A model generated the notes under the pieces. It was not told the DNA's origin. It saw only the letters and a program-made list of their open reading frames with translations, and made no database searches. Shown here one piece after another: positions 37,043-45,678 of a stretch of 64,000 nucleotides of DNA. Within the stretch, counting starts at the first letter, position 1, and the number at the start of each line of letters is the position of its first letter. A program made the position numbers and the translations under genes. The stretch comes from a virus, in the IMG/VR virus record IMGVR_UViG_3300035670_000193, positions 1 to 64,000 of that record. One strand, given 5' to 3'.

Positions 37043-37686
37043 AACTTATAAAAGAAGTTTTTGAAACAGTTGAATACCAATATTTGGAAGAAGCAAATGG
37101 AAAGAAAAGCCTTTGCATCGAAGGTCCATTTTTGGTTGCTGAAAAGAAAAACAAAAATGGTAGACTGTATGAATACAATACCATGAAAAAAGAAGTTGCC
37201 CGTTATACAGAAGATTACATTAATAAACAACGTGCTTTTGGTGAATTAGGTCATCCTGAAACACCAACAATTAACTTGGACCGTGTCTCTCATATGATTA
37301 CAGGATTGAGAGAAGACGGCAACCAATGGATTGGAAAAGCAAAAATCCTTGATACACCAATGGGTAACATTGCAAAAAGTCTCATTGAGGGTGGTGCGTG
37401 TCTCGGTGTTTCATCAAGGGGAATGGGTTCATTGAAAAACGTTAATGGTGTCAACGTTGTTCAACCAGATTTTTATCTAGCCACAGCGGCAGATATCGTA
37501 GCTGACCCTTCTGCACCAGGTGCTTTTGTACAAGGCATCATGGAAGGGAAAGAATGGATGTTAGTCAAAGGCGTATGGACAGAAGTTGAATATGAAGAAT
37601 CACGCAAACAGATTCAACAGGCCTCTCGTAAAGAGATTGAAGAAGTAAGTCTACGCATATTTGAAAACTTCATAAAAAAACTTTAA
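37039..37686 (+). CDS. 21: Prohead core protease gp21
   Basis: This 215-residue serine protease compares with T4 gp21 (212 aa), which cleaves the scaffold and capsid precursors. The catalytic His is in FGELGHPE (His72) and the nucleophile Ser in LGVSSRGMG (Ser125 or Ser126), the herpesvirus-assemblin-type arrangement of the U9/S77-like family. KNGRLYEYNTMKKEV and the DIVADPSAPGAFV segment are also conserved. It lies between core proteins gp68 and gp22, its expected substrates. Confidence 0.94.
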   Translation: MKLIKEVFETVEYQYLEEANGKKSLCIEGPFLVAEKKNKNGRLYEYNTMKKEVARYTEDYINKQRAFGELGHPETPTINLDRVSHMITGLREDGNQWIGKAKILDTPMGNIAKSLIEGGACLGVSSRGMGSLKNVNGVNVVQPDFYLATAADIVADPSAPGAFVQGIMEGKEWMLVKGVWTEVEYEESRKQIQQASRKEIEEVSLRIFENFIKKL

Positions 37687-37687
37687 T

Positions 37688-37695
37688 TATAAATA
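37688..37695 (+). promoter_or_regulatory. Late promoter TATAAATA
   Basis: This exact late consensus lies immediately after the gene 21 stop, 30 bases before the gene 22 ATG. The ribosome site AAGGAG follows it. It probably gives the scaffold gene independent strong late expression. Confidence 0.72.
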
Positions 37696-37724
37696 TCTAA
37701 TACCAAATCAAGGAGATTTTCAAA

Positions 37725-38954
37725 ATGGGAAAATTCAATCTGACAGAAGCCGCTAAAGAAATTCTTGCAGGTAGTGTTGCAAGTGCAGGTGGCGAAAAAC
37801 AACCTCAAAAGTTGTCTGGTTCAGTCGCTTATGACACACACGAAGCAGGAGACATTGGTTCATCACCTGAAAAAATGGATGACCAAAATCCTGACTACAC
37901 CAAAGGTACACCTTCAGCAACTCCACCAGGTGCAACTCCACCGGTTGGTTCTGAACCTGCTAAGAAATTAACAGGTCAACCACAAGAAACACAAGGTCGT
38001 GCAGACTTAGCTAAACCTGTACAGGCTGATGCACAAGATATTAACTCTTTAGTTAATCGTGTAAAAGCAAAACTTGCAGGTCAAACAATGCAAGCAAATC
38101 CAGGTGCCACATTCCAGTCTTATGGTGAAGAAACTGAAGCTGCTGAAGAAATGGTAGCTGAAGAAATGAAAGACGAAGATGAAAAAGAGGACAAAGAAGA
38201 AATGAAGAAAAAGGTATCTAAAGAAAAAATGAAAGAAGATATCGATGCTCTTTTCTCCGGTGAATCTCTTTCTGAAGAATTCAAATTAAAAGTTGAAACA
38301 ATTTTTGAAGCAGCTGTTATTGCTCGTGCTGAAGAAGTTATTGCTGAAGCAGAGACAGAATTGATGGAACAATTCCAAGTTGCTGTTGAAGAAATTAAAG
38401 AAGAAATGGCATCTAAAATTGATGACTATTTAAATTATATGGTTGAAGAGTGGATGGCAGAAAATGAATTAGCAATCGAATCTGGTCTCCGTGCAGAAAT
38501 TGCCGAAGAATTTATGGAAGGATTGCGTAATCTGTTTGTCGAACACTACATTGAAATTCCACAAGAGAAAGTAGATGTTATTGAAGAGTTAACAAGCAAA
38601 GTTGAAGAACTTGAACAAACTGTTAACGAACAAATCAATAAAAACATTGAACTCAATAAAGAATTAAATGAACAGAAAAAAATTGAGGCTATCTACACAG
38701 CGTGTGAAGGCCTAACACAGACTCAAGTAGAAAAGCTTAAGTCACTTGCAGAAGGTGTCGAGTATACTACAGAAGAAGAGTTTGGTGCAAAGTTAACTAC
38801 ATTAAAAGAGTCTTATTTTAAGACTGATGTTAAAGTAGCCAACAGTTCAGCTTTGAATGAAGAAATTGAAATTGAAGAGGAAAAGAAAACAACTTTTGCT
38901 GACCCTTCAATGGAAATTTATGCAAAAACAATTTCACAAACTGTGGTAAAATAA
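37725..38954 (+). CDS. 22: Major prohead scaffold protein gp22
   Basis: This 409-residue protein fills the position of T4 gp22 (269 aa) between genes 21 and 23. Residues 1-130 are polar, proline/glycine-containing and probably disordered. Residues 130-390 are extremely acidic and helical (EEMVAEEMKDEDEKEDKEEMKKK in outline, then long EE-rich coiled coils such as ELTSKVEELEQTVNEQINKNIEL), the usual scaffold composition. The C-terminus ends MEIYAKTISQTVVK, a segment conserved at the ends of scaffold proteins of related phages. Gp21 would degrade it during maturation. A strong AAGGAG site and a late promoter precede it. Confidence 0.9.
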   Translation: MGKFNLTEAAKEILAGSVASAGGEKQPQKLSGSVAYDTHEAGDIGSSPEKMDDQNPDYTKGTPSATPPGATPPVGSEPAKKLTGQPQETQGRADLAKPVQADAQDINSLVNRVKAKLAGQTMQANPGATFQSYGEETEAAEEMVAEEMKDEDEKEDKEEMKKKVSKEKMKEDIDALFSGESLSEEFKLKVETIFEAAVIARAEEVIAEAETELMEQFQVAVEEIKEEMASKIDDYLNYMVEEWMAENELAIESGLRAEIAEEFMEGLRNLFVEHYIEIPQEKVDVIEELTSKVEELEQTVNEQINKNIELNKELNEQKKIEAIYTACEGLTQTQVEKLKSLAEGVEYTTEEEFGAKLTTLKESYFKTDVKVANSSALNEEIEIEEEKKTTFADPSMEIYAKTISQTVVK

Positions 38955-38957
38955 TTT

Positions 38958-38965
38958 ACTAAATA
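38958..38965 (+). promoter_or_regulatory. Late promoter motif ACTAAATA
   Basis: This late-type octamer (core TAAATA, the variant common in cyanophage relatives) follows the gene 22 stop by three bases. It lies 36 bases before the gene 23 ATG, with AAGGAG as the ribosome site. Confidence 0.6.
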
Positions 38966-39000
38966 AATTACCATTAGATACTCATAACAAGGAGATATAA

Positions 39001-40338
39001 ATGTATCTGACCGAAGAACTACAAAAGAAATGGCAGCCAGTTCTGGAACATCCAGAGCTCGAGTCCATTAAAGACCCATACAAGAAAGCGGTTACCGCTC
39101 TTGTATTGGAAAATCAACAACAAGCAATGAACGCTGACAAGCAGGCTCTGATGGAAGCTACTGCATCTGCACCAACCAACGTTACTGGTTCCGCAGTTGC
39201 AAACTTTGACCCAATCCTGATTTCTCTCGTTCGCCGTGCTCTGCCAAATCTGATTGCGTATGACGTTGCTGGCGTTCAGCCAATGACAGGTCCTACAGGT
39301 CTGATTTTCGCAATGCGTGCTCGTTACAACGACCAGACTGGTTCTGAAGCATTCTACAATGAAGCTAACACAATCTTTACTGGTAATACATCTGCTGTTG
39401 GTACTTACAATAACTACGGTTTCAAAGGTACTGCTGCAACAGACGTTGGTACAAACCCAATCGCATCTCTGACTGCTAACGCATACACAACTGGTATCGG
39501 TATGCAGACAAGCATCGCTGAAGGCCTTGGTGCTGACGGTAATGCTCCTTTCAATCAGATGGCATTTAGCATTGAGAAAGTTACTGTAACTGCTCAGTCA
39601 CGTGCTCTGAAAGCCGAGTACTCACTTGAACTCGCTCAAGACCTGAAGGCAATTCATGGTCTGGATGCTGAAACAGAATTGTCTAACATTCTGTCTACAG
39701 AAATCCTTGCTGAAATCAACCGTGAAGTTATTCGTACAATCTACACAACTGCTGTTGCAGGTGCTCAGTATGGTACAACAACTGCTGGTTACTTCGACCT
39801 TGACACAGATTCAAATGGTCGTTGGTCAGTTGAGCGTTTCAAAGGTCTGATTTTCCAAATCGAGCGTGATGCAAACGTTATTGCCAAGCAGACTCGTAGA
39901 GGTAAAGGTAACGTTCTGATTGTTTCTTCAGACGTTGCTTCTGCAATGGCCATGGCTGGTGTTCTTTCATACACACCTGCTCTGCAAACAGACCTTCAAG
40001 TAGATGACACAGGTAACACCTTCGCAGGTCTGTTACATGGTCGTATCAAGGTCTACATTGACCCATACTTCGGTGGTTACACATCTAACCAAGAGTTGGT
40101 AACAGTTGGTTATAAGGGTTCTTCTCCTTATGACGCAGGTATTTTCTACTGCCCATACGTTCCTCTCCAAATGGTTCGTGCCGTTGACCAGTTCACATTC
40201 CAACCAAAGATTGGATTCAAGACTCGTTACGGTATGGTTGCAAACCCATTTGCACAAGGTCTGACAGCTGGTAACGGTATTCTGAACGCACGTTCTAACG
40301 TTTACTACCGTATCTTTGGTGTTAAGAACCTCATGTAA
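39001..40338 (+). CDS. 23: Major capsid protein gp23
   Basis: This 445-residue protein is the HK97-fold capsid subunit (T4 gp23, 521 aa). Diagnostic segments: LIAYDVAGVQPMTGPTGLIFAMRARY in outline, the SREVIRTIYTTA-like helix (EINREVIRTIY), RGKGNVLIVSSDVASAM, and the C-terminal VGYKGSSPYDAGIFYCPYVPLQ. The N-terminal 60-70 residues form the delta peptide that gp21 should remove. Codon choice here is visibly richer in C/G-ending codons (CTG, GTT, AAC) than in neighbours, as expected for the most highly expressed gene. It is followed by a strong two-hairpin terminator. Confidence 0.97.
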   Translation: MYLTEELQKKWQPVLEHPELESIKDPYKKAVTALVLENQQQAMNADKQALMEATASAPTNVTGSAVANFDPILISLVRRALPNLIAYDVAGVQPMTGPTGLIFAMRARYNDQTGSEAFYNEANTIFTGNTSAVGTYNNYGFKGTAATDVGTNPIASLTANAYTTGIGMQTSIAEGLGADGNAPFNQMAFSIEKVTVTAQSRALKAEYSLELAQDLKAIHGLDAETELSNILSTEILAEINREVIRTIYTTAVAGAQYGTTTAGYFDLDTDSNGRWSVERFKGLIFQIERDANVIAKQTRRGKGNVLIVSSDVASAMAMAGVLSYTPALQTDLQVDDTGNTFAGLLHGRIKVYIDPYFGGYTSNQELVTVGYKGSSPYDAGIFYCPYVPLQMVRAVDQFTFQPKIGFKTRYGMVANPFAQGLTAGNGILNARSNVYYRIFGVKNLM

Positions 40339-40345
40339 TAAAACC

Positions 40346-40360
40346 ACCACTAAGAGTGGT
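40346..40360 (+). terminator. Short hairpin after gene 23
   Basis: ACCACT/AGTGGT pairs over an AAG loop eight bases after the gene 23 stop. It stands immediately before the main terminator and may protect the 3' end of the abundant capsid mRNA. Confidence 0.55.
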
Positions 40361-40365
40361 ACTTT

Positions 40366-40395
40366 AAAAGGGACTCTTCGGAGTCCCTTTTTTTT
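40366..40395 (+). terminator. Strong intrinsic terminator of gene 23
   Basis: The GGGACTC/GAGTCCC stem with a TTCG tetraloop is extended by A-T pairs from AAAA upstream and is followed by eight consecutive T residues. This is a textbook rho-independent terminator, closing the head-gene operon. Confidence 0.95.
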
Positions 40396-40401
40396 ATTCA
40401 A

Positions 40402-40408
40402 CTAAATA
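40402..40408 (+). promoter_or_regulatory. Late promoter motif CTAAATA with little or no leader
   Basis: CTAAATA lies just after the terminator. With T4 late-promoter geometry the start site falls at about 40414, which is the A of the next gene's ATG. If real, the transcript would be leaderless or nearly so. Confidence 0.4.
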
Positions 40409-40413
40409 ATAGT

Positions 40414-40938
40414 ATGACAGCGATTACAAGAACCCCACAAAACACGAACTTTCTTCAACCCACCAAGTTTACCTTGGCGATTGATAGAATAGGTACGGCA
40501 CAATTCTTTTGCCAATCGGTAAATATACCAGGTGTTAATCTTGGTAGTGCGCCTATTAATTTTCCAAGTATTGATGTACAGGCACCTGGAAATAAGATTA
40601 CGTACAATCAGTTGAACATTCGCTTTCTTGTAGACGAAAAGATGCAATCGTGGCAAGATATACACAATTGGTTTCGGTCTATTGCTGCACCATCAGGTAC
40701 CGCAGAGAGAAACAAATTAACTGCTATACAAAACAATTTTAAAGGTACCACAGGTGGTTATTCGGACGGAACACTTACTGTTCTTTCTGCATTGAACAAT
40801 CCTTTGGTAAGAGTACAGTTCTACAATATGTTTCCAATTGCCTTGTCTGATATTGTTTTTGATACCACAATGTCTGCTGAAGATATTATTACGGCAGATG
40901 CCACTTTTATGTTCGACTATTTTGACTTTATAACATAA
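40414..40938 (+). CDS. Tail-tube-fold protein (gp3 position, gp19/gp54-like)
   Basis: This 174-residue protein follows gene 23, where cyanophage-type relatives place a gene called gp3 (T4 gp3, 176 aa, tail tube terminator). The sequence (NFLQPTKFTLAIDRI, FFCQSVNIPGVNLGSAP, YNQLNIRFLVDEKMQSWQDIHNWF in outline, ITADATFMFDYFDF) looks like the tube fold of gp19 and gp54: a hydrophobic beta barrel with one helix. It could be gp3, a tube initiator like gp54, or a minor tube variant; sequence reading alone cannot separate these. No ribosome site is evident upstream, and the late motif suggests leaderless expression. Confidence 0.72.
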   Translation: MTAITRTPQNTNFLQPTKFTLAIDRIGTAQFFCQSVNIPGVNLGSAPINFPSIDVQAPGNKITYNQLNIRFLVDEKMQSWQDIHNWFRSIAAPSGTAERNKLTAIQNNFKGTTGGYSDGTLTVLSALNNPLVRVQFYNMFPIALSDIVFDTTMSAEDIITADATFMFDYFDFIT

Positions 40939-40940
40939 GC

Positions 40941-40970
40941 TTGACAATGTAACATTTTTTGTGTTATATT
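40941..40970 (+). promoter_or_regulatory. Sigma70-type promoter for the uvsY operon
   Basis: TTGACA at 40941-40946 and TATATT at 40965-40970 are separated by 18 bp. The site lies just after the stop of the tube-fold gene and 32 bp before uvsY. It is a host-type early or middle promoter separating the recombination block from late head genes. Confidence 0.75.
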
Positions 40971-41001
40971 GCAATTTTAACGTTACTTTTTTGAATACAT
41001 T

Positions 41002-41436
41002 ATGGAAAACCTAGAACAAGTACTCAAATTTTGGGAAAAAGATACAGTCATTGACCAGACGGAACCTGGCAAAGAACTGTTGAAGATTCCAACTCTACAC
41101 AACAAGTACCTCACTATTCTCACCAAACACAAAATTGCTGCCAAGAAGGCACACTTTGACTATCTACGTATGCGTAAGGTCAAATGGGAATATTACAATG
41201 GCAAAATGTCACAAGAAGAACTTGCCGAGTACGGATGGGAACCATTTCAATTTACATTAAAGTCTGATATTAATACTTACCTGGAAGCAGACAATGATTT
41301 AATCAAACTTCTGGAGAAAAAAGTTTACCATGAAGAAGTTGTATCGGTAATTGAAAGCATATTGAATGAACTGAAACAAAGAACATGGCAACTTAGAGAT
41401 TTTATTTCTTGGGAGAAATTCATAGGTGGCCAATGA
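41002..41436 (+). CDS. uvsY: Recombination mediator UvsY
   Basis: This 144-residue protein compares with T4 UvsY (137 aa), which loads UvsX recombinase onto single-stranded DNA coated with gp32. Conserved segments are VLKFWEKDTVID, PTLHNKYLTILTKHKIAAKKAHFDY in outline, MRKVKWEYYNGKM and the C-terminal LKQRTWQLRDFISWEKFIGG. It is first in a unit with its own sigma70-type promoter and overlaps uvsW by 11 bases. UvsX itself is not in the window. Confidence 0.95.
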   Translation: MENLEQVLKFWEKDTVIDQTEPGKELLKIPTLHNKYLTILTKHKIAAKKAHFDYLRMRKVKWEYYNGKMSQEELAEYGWEPFQFTLKSDINTYLEADNDLIKLLEKKVYHEEVVSVIESILNELKQRTWQLRDFISWEKFIGGQ

Positions 41437-42937
41437 TTTAATAGTCAAAAAGCAAAATGAAGTATTCGTAAAAGTTGAATGTGAAAAACACTTAGCAAAA
41501 GAATTATCAGAATACTTTACTTTTTTTGTCCCTGGATATCAATTTGTTCCTGCATATCGTAATCGTATATGGGATGGAAAAATAAGACTTTTTAATTTAC
41601 AGTCTAATACACTTTATGTTGGATTATTAAATTATCTACAATTATTTTGTGAAGAAAGAGAATACAACTGTACTCTTTTGGATAACTTAGATGTTGAAGA
41701 TGAGTTTTCTGTATATCATGCAAAAAAATTTACTGAAGAATTAAAAATATATTCTGCTGGTAAACCAATTACTGTCAACGAACACCAACTTGATGCGTTT
41801 ATACATATAATGCAAAAGCGTCGTGCGTTGATTTTATCACCCACAGCATCAGGCAAATCTCTCATAATATATCTAATAGTAAGGCAACTATTAGATTATC
41901 AAAATCTCAAAGGTTTAATTATAGTTCCAACCACATCTTTGGTTGAACAATTGTATTCTGATTTTGGCGATTATTCAAATCAAGCTGAGTTTAAAAACCA
42001 TGAATCTGTACATCGCATTTACCAAGGTAAAGAAAAACAAACCGATAAACCAATCACCATCTCTACTTGGCAATCTTTATACAAACTACCTAAAGAATAC
42101 TTTGAACAATTTGATTATATCATTGGTGATGAAGCACATTTGTTTAAAGCACAATCACTCACATCAATACTCACATCATGCACAAAGGCAAAATATAGAA
42201 TTGGTTTAACTGGTACACTTGATGGTACAAAAACACACAAGCTTGTTTTGGAAGGTTTGTTTGGTCCTGTTCAAAAAGTTATTTCAACAAAAGAATTGAT
42301 TGATGCTGGTAAATTATCAAACTTTAATATTAAATGTTTAGTCTTAAAACATCCAGACAATCTGTGTGAAAGACACAAAGACTTTACTTACCAAGAAGAA
42401 ATAAAGTATCTTATAGAATCTGAACCAAGAAACAAGTTTATTAAAAATCTTGCGGTTTCTTTGAAGAAAAATACCTTAGTTCTATATCAAATGGTTGACA
42501 AACATGGTAGAATATTGTATGATTTAATTAGAAATACTAAGAATATAGGAAATAGAAAAGTATTTTTTGTACATGGTGGTGTCGAAGCAACTGATAGAGA
42601 AGAAATAAGAAGTATCATGGAAAAAGAAGAAGATGCAATTATTGTAGCTTCTTTTGGAACTTTCTCTACAGGTATTAATATTAAGAATCTTCATAATATT
42701 ATATTTGCTATGCCTACAAAGTCAAGCATACGAACTCTACAAAGTATTGGTCGTGGACTTAGACAGTTGGATGGTAAAGATATGGCAACACTATATGATG
42801 TATCTGACGATATGCGTTACAAAAAACACATGAACTATACACTTAAACACTTTATTGAACGCACAAAGATATATAATGAAGAACAATTTAATTTTAAAAT
42901 TTACAAGATAGGTCTTAAAGATGATTCAAATAATTAA
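41426..42937 (+). CDS. uvsW: DNA/RNA helicase UvsW
   Basis: This 503-residue superfamily 2 helicase corresponds to T4 UvsW, which regresses forks, migrates branches and removes R-loops. The N-terminal DNA-binding domain has FVPAYRNRIWDGKIRLFN. Motif I is SPTASGKS (about 137-144), motif II is GDEAH (about 233-237), motif III GLTGTLDG and motif VI SIGRGLRQ. I use a GTG start at 41426 because no in-frame ATG precedes the conserved N-terminus, and a GGGAGAA site is correctly placed about 10 bases upstream. It overlaps uvsY and the following gene, so translation is probably coupled. Confidence 0.95.
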   Translation: MANDLIVKKQNEVFVKVECEKHLAKELSEYFTFFVPGYQFVPAYRNRIWDGKIRLFNLQSNTLYVGLLNYLQLFCEEREYNCTLLDNLDVEDEFSVYHAKKFTEELKIYSAGKPITVNEHQLDAFIHIMQKRRALILSPTASGKSLIIYLIVRQLLDYQNLKGLIIVPTTSLVEQLYSDFGDYSNQAEFKNHESVHRIYQGKEKQTDKPITISTWQSLYKLPKEYFEQFDYIIGDEAHLFKAQSLTSILTSCTKAKYRIGLTGTLDGTKTHKLVLEGLFGPVQKVISTKELIDAGKLSNFNIKCLVLKHPDNLCERHKDFTYQEEIKYLIESEPRNKFIKNLAVSLKKNTLVLYQMVDKHGRILYDLIRNTKNIGNRKVFFVHGGVEATDREEIRSIMEKEEDAIIVASFGTFSTGINIKNLHNIIFAMPTKSSIRTLQSIGRGLRQLDGKDMATLYDVSDDMRYKKHMNYTLKHFIERTKIYNEEQFNFKIYKIGLKDDSNN

Positions 42938-43298
42938 ACTTCAAAATGGTGAAAATCTAATCGCTAACGTGTCACTAGAAAATGGACAATATATTTTAGA
43001 AGAACCTATGGAGTTTGATGTTGACCATAGAAGTAGTAATTCAACTGGTTCTTTAATTATGAAACATTGGTTGCCTGTACAACTTCTTAAAAAGAATGAG
43101 GTAATTATTAAAACTAGAGATGTTCTTTCGGTTCTAGAACCAGATGAAGAATTCTCCGAGTACTATCTTCATACGGTTGAAAGAATAAAAAAATTACTTG
43201 ATGCAAAAAACTCTGTGAAGGTTATGAGTGAAGAAGAAATGAAACAAGTGTTAGAGGCATTGTTAGATGATTCTGATGAGGATAAAGTACTACATTAA
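42921..43298 (+). CDS. Small uncharacterised protein, possible Sm-like fold
   Basis: This 125-residue protein begins MIQIIKLQNGENLIANVSLENGQY, a short-strand beta-barrel pattern reminiscent of Sm/LSm-like or translation-type SH3 domains found in small T4-like phage proteins. It then has KHWLPVQLL, VIIKTRDVLSVLEPDEEFSEYYL and an acidic helical C-terminus (EEEMKQVLEALLDDSDEDK). It overlaps uvsW by 17 bases and precedes the late sigma factor gene, a conserved neighbourhood in marine T4 relatives. The function is unknown and the fold suggestion is inference. Confidence 0.65.
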   Translation: MIQIIKLQNGENLIANVSLENGQYILEEPMEFDVDHRSSNSTGSLIMKHWLPVQLLKKNEVIIKTRDVLSVLEPDEEFSEYYLHTVERIKKLLDAKNSVKVMSEEEMKQVLEALLDDSDEDKVLH

Positions 43299-43349
43299 TA
43301 TATTATCTTCAACCCAGGACATACTCGACTTTAAAGACTTGTCAAGCGA

Positions 43350-43925
43350 ATGTCAATAGAGATGATGAAAGATTACCAAATTATGAGTAAACAAAAACAC
43401 TATATCAATAACGCAGACTTTTTACAGGCTCTCGTTGAGTACAAAGAGAAATGCAAAGAGGCTAAAAAAGAAAAGAAAAACAAACCACCTATACCAAATT
43501 ACATAGGTGAGTGTTTTATGAAAATTGCGGAAGGTTTATCTCATAAACCAAACTTTATTAACTACACCTATCGTGATGAAATGGTTTCGGATGGTATAGA
43601 AAATTGTTTAATGTATTTTGATAACTTTGACCCAACAAAATCAAAAAATCCATTTGCCTATTTTACTCAAATCATTTATTATGCTTTTCTCAGACGCATC
43701 AACAAAGAAAAAAAACAGACCTATACCAAATACAAACTTACCGAACAATTTGGTATTTTAGATGAGTATGAGATGATGGAACTAGACGATGGTACTACGA
43801 AACAATTTGAGTTATATGACAACATTGCTGAGTTCATTGAGAACTATGAGGAAAACAAGAAAACCAAAAAGATAGAAAAAATGGCAAACAAACCAAAAGG
43901 TATTGAAAATTTTTTAGGAGAATGA
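43350..43925 (+). CDS. 55: Late-transcription sigma factor gp55
   Basis: This protein of up to 191 residues compares with T4 gp55 (185 aa), the minimal sigma factor that recognises TATAAATA with the gp33 co-activator and gp45 clamp. Conserved parts: FMKIAEGLSHKPNFINYTYRDEMVSDGIENC in outline (IAEGLSHKPNF, EMVSDGIENCL), FDPTKSKNPFAYFTQIIYYAFLRRI in outline and the C-terminal GIENFLGE clamp-binding tail. The start is uncertain: ATGs at 43350, 43362, 43365 and 43383 are all in frame, and the last gives an N-terminus (MSKQKHYINN) most like T4. The many TAAATA octamers before structural genes fit its presence. Confidence 0.92.
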   Translation: MSIEMMKDYQIMSKQKHYINNADFLQALVEYKEKCKEAKKEKKNKPPIPNYIGECFMKIAEGLSHKPNFINYTYRDEMVSDGIENCLMYFDNFDPTKSKNPFAYFTQIIYYAFLRRINKEKKQTYTKYKLTEQFGILDEYEMMELDDGTTKQFELYDNIAEFIENYEENKKTKKIEKMANKPKGIENFLGE

Positions 43926-43929
43926 TATA

Positions 43930-44073
43930 ATGTTTAAGGTAACATTTTTGATTGCAATGAACAGTTCAATGGTGGGTTTTAAGTGGTTTAAATCTAAGCA
44001 AGAAGCTTTAGATTATGCTGCAACTGTACCATTAATAGAAATTAAATACTATGAAAATAGCAATAATAACTGA
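43930..44073 (+). CDS. 47-residue protein upstream of gene 47
   Basis: This short gene starts five bases after the gene 55 stop, preceded by the ribosome site TAGGAGAATG. It encodes MFKVTFLIAMNSSMVGFKWF, then a helix with KSKQEALDYAATV and a final strand PLIEIKYYE. A beta-alpha-beta layout of this size recurs at this place in related phages as a hypothetical protein. It overlaps gene 47 by 23 bases in another frame, consistent with coupling. The good ribosome site and snug fit argue that it is real; the function is unknown. Confidence 0.68.
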   Translation: MFKVTFLIAMNSSMVGFKWFKSKQEALDYAATVPLIEIKYYENSNNN

Positions 44074-45133
44074 CCAACATTTTGGCGCAAGAAATGACTC
44101 ACTAGCTTTTTTAGACTACTATGAAAAATTTTATAGTGAAACATTTTTTCCCACACTAATAGAAAACAAGATTAATACTGTACTAATCTTAGGTGACACC
44201 TTTGATAGAAGGAAGTATGTTAATTTCTTCACACTTAAACGTACCAAACAGATGTTTTTTGACCGACTACATGAACTTAATATTGAAGTTCATATGTTGG
44301 CAGGAAACCATGACACATATTTTAAAAATACCAATGAAGTTAATTCTGTTGATTTGTTATTGCAAGAATATGATAACATCACAGTAATTGATTCACCACA
44401 AACCATACATCTAAAGTATGAAGATGAATCAATGGATGTTTGTATGATACCATGGATGTGTACAGATAATTATAAAAACTGTCTACTGGAGATAGAAAAC
44501 ACCTCCGCTTCAATTTGCATGGGACACTTTGAAATTGCCGGTTTTCATCACGTGCGTGGTATGCCATCAGAAGATGGTATTGATAGAAAGATATTTAAGA
44601 AATTCGACATGGTGTTTAGTGGTCATTATCACCACCGCCACACACAAGACAATATTACCTATCTTGGTAATCCATACGAACTCACATGGATTGACTATAA
44701 CGATAAACGTGGTTTTCATTTGTTTGATTTGGAAACAAGAGAGTTGGAATTTGTAGAAAATCCAAACAGTATGTTTCACAGAATAGTTTATGACGATAAA
44801 GAAGAATCGATTACAGACATTACCAACAAAGACTTGTCAAAATATAAAAACACTTATGTCAAAGTTGTGGTACTAAACAAAACAAACCCTTATCTGTTTG
44901 ATAAATTTATTGAAAACCTTTACAATGTGGCACCTGTTGATATTACCATTGCCGAAGATTTTTCTGACTTGACAGAAGGTCTAGATGATGATATGATAGA
45001 CCAAGCAGAAGATACTATTACAATTATCAACAAATTTATTGATAACATTGAAGAAGACAACATTAATAATGATAGATTGAAAACAGTAATGCGTGAACTC
45101 TATGTTGAGGCATTAAACACGGAGAAAACTTAA
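44051..45133 (+). CDS. 47: Recombination nuclease subunit gp47 (Mre11/SbcD-like)
   Basis: This 360-residue protein compares with T4 gp47 (339 aa), the nuclease of the gp46/47 end-resection complex. The calcineurin-type metallophosphoesterase motifs are all present: DQHFGARN (residue 8 onward), LGDTFDRR (about 56), GNHDT (about 88), MGHFEI (about 157) and SGHYHHRH (about 196). The C-terminal third is acidic and binds gp46 in the family. A dioxygenase gene separates it from gene 46; T4 also has inserted small ORFs here. Starts and stops overlap by one base. Confidence 0.95.
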   Translation: MKIAIITDQHFGARNDSLAFLDYYEKFYSETFFPTLIENKINTVLILGDTFDRRKYVNFFTLKRTKQMFFDRLHELNIEVHMLAGNHDTYFKNTNEVNSVDLLLQEYDNITVIDSPQTIHLKYEDESMDVCMIPWMCTDNYKNCLLEIENTSASICMGHFEIAGFHHVRGMPSEDGIDRKIFKKFDMVFSGHYHHRHTQDNITYLGNPYELTWIDYNDKRGFHLFDLETRELEFVENPNSMFHRIVYDDKEESITDITNKDLSKYKNTYVKVVVLNKTNPYLFDKFIENLYNVAPVDITIAEDFSDLTEGLDDDMIDQAEDTITIINKFIDNIEEDNINNDRLKTVMRELYVEALNTEKT

Positions 45134-45678
45134 TGATACCTTTTGTTTGTAAAGATAGATTCTTAACAGAAGAAGAAAATAAAAAAATTTTAGATTTTTG
45201 TTCAGGTTTAACATTAGAACAAGGTCGTGCTGGTAAAGTTTTAGAAAGTGATTTGAGAAAAAGTAATGTTAGCTTTTTTAAAAGAGATAAATCTTCGGAG
45301 TGGATTTTTGAAAAAATAAATTTACTAGTAAGAGAATCAAATTTTTATTTTTATAATTTTAATATCACAGGATATAATTTTATACAATATGCGGAGTATG
45401 ATTCTCGTTATTTTGGAAGATACGATTGGCACATGGATATGTCTCTCAAAAAAGAAAGAACGACAACAGAGAGAAAACTATCTGTTTCTATTTTATTGAA
45501 TGAACCTGAGATTGATTTTGAAGGCGGAGAATTTGAAATAACGGATTCATTTAATACAAATTTGAAAAAAAATTCAGCAATTATATTTCCATCTTTTTTA
45601 TATCATCGTGTTAATACTGTTACAAAAGGTATTAGAAAATCTCTTGTCGTATGGGCTGAAGGACCTAGTTTTACTTAA
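45133..45678 (+). CDS. 2-oxoglutarate/Fe(II)-dependent dioxygenase
   Basis: This 181-residue protein has the P4H-type double-stranded beta-helix: the iron ligands are in YDWHMDM (His100, Asp102) and FLYHRV (His158), with Arg168 in KGIRKSLVVW placed to bind 2-oxoglutarate. LSVSILLNEPEIDFEGGEFEI in outline is the usual strand pair between the two ligand sites. The substrate is unknown; phage members may hydroxylate proteins or act on small molecules. It is inserted between genes 47 and 46 with one-base overlaps at both ends, so it is cotranscribed with the recombination genes. Confidence 0.86.
   Translation: MIPFVCKDRFLTEEENKKILDFCSGLTLEQGRAGKVLESDLRKSNVSFFKRDKSSEWIFEKINLLVRESNFYFYNFNITGYNFIQYAEYDSRYFGRYDWHMDMSLKKERTTTERKLSVSILLNEPEIDFEGGEFEITDSFNTNLKKNSAIIFPSFLYHRVNTVTKGIRKSLVVWAEGPSFT

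Noticed and set aside
36631-37230. 199-codon minus-strand frame opposite genes 68 and 21
   Set aside because: It is fully antisense to two recognisable conserved genes and its sequence is the phenylalanine/leucine-rich complement of lysine-rich coding DNA.
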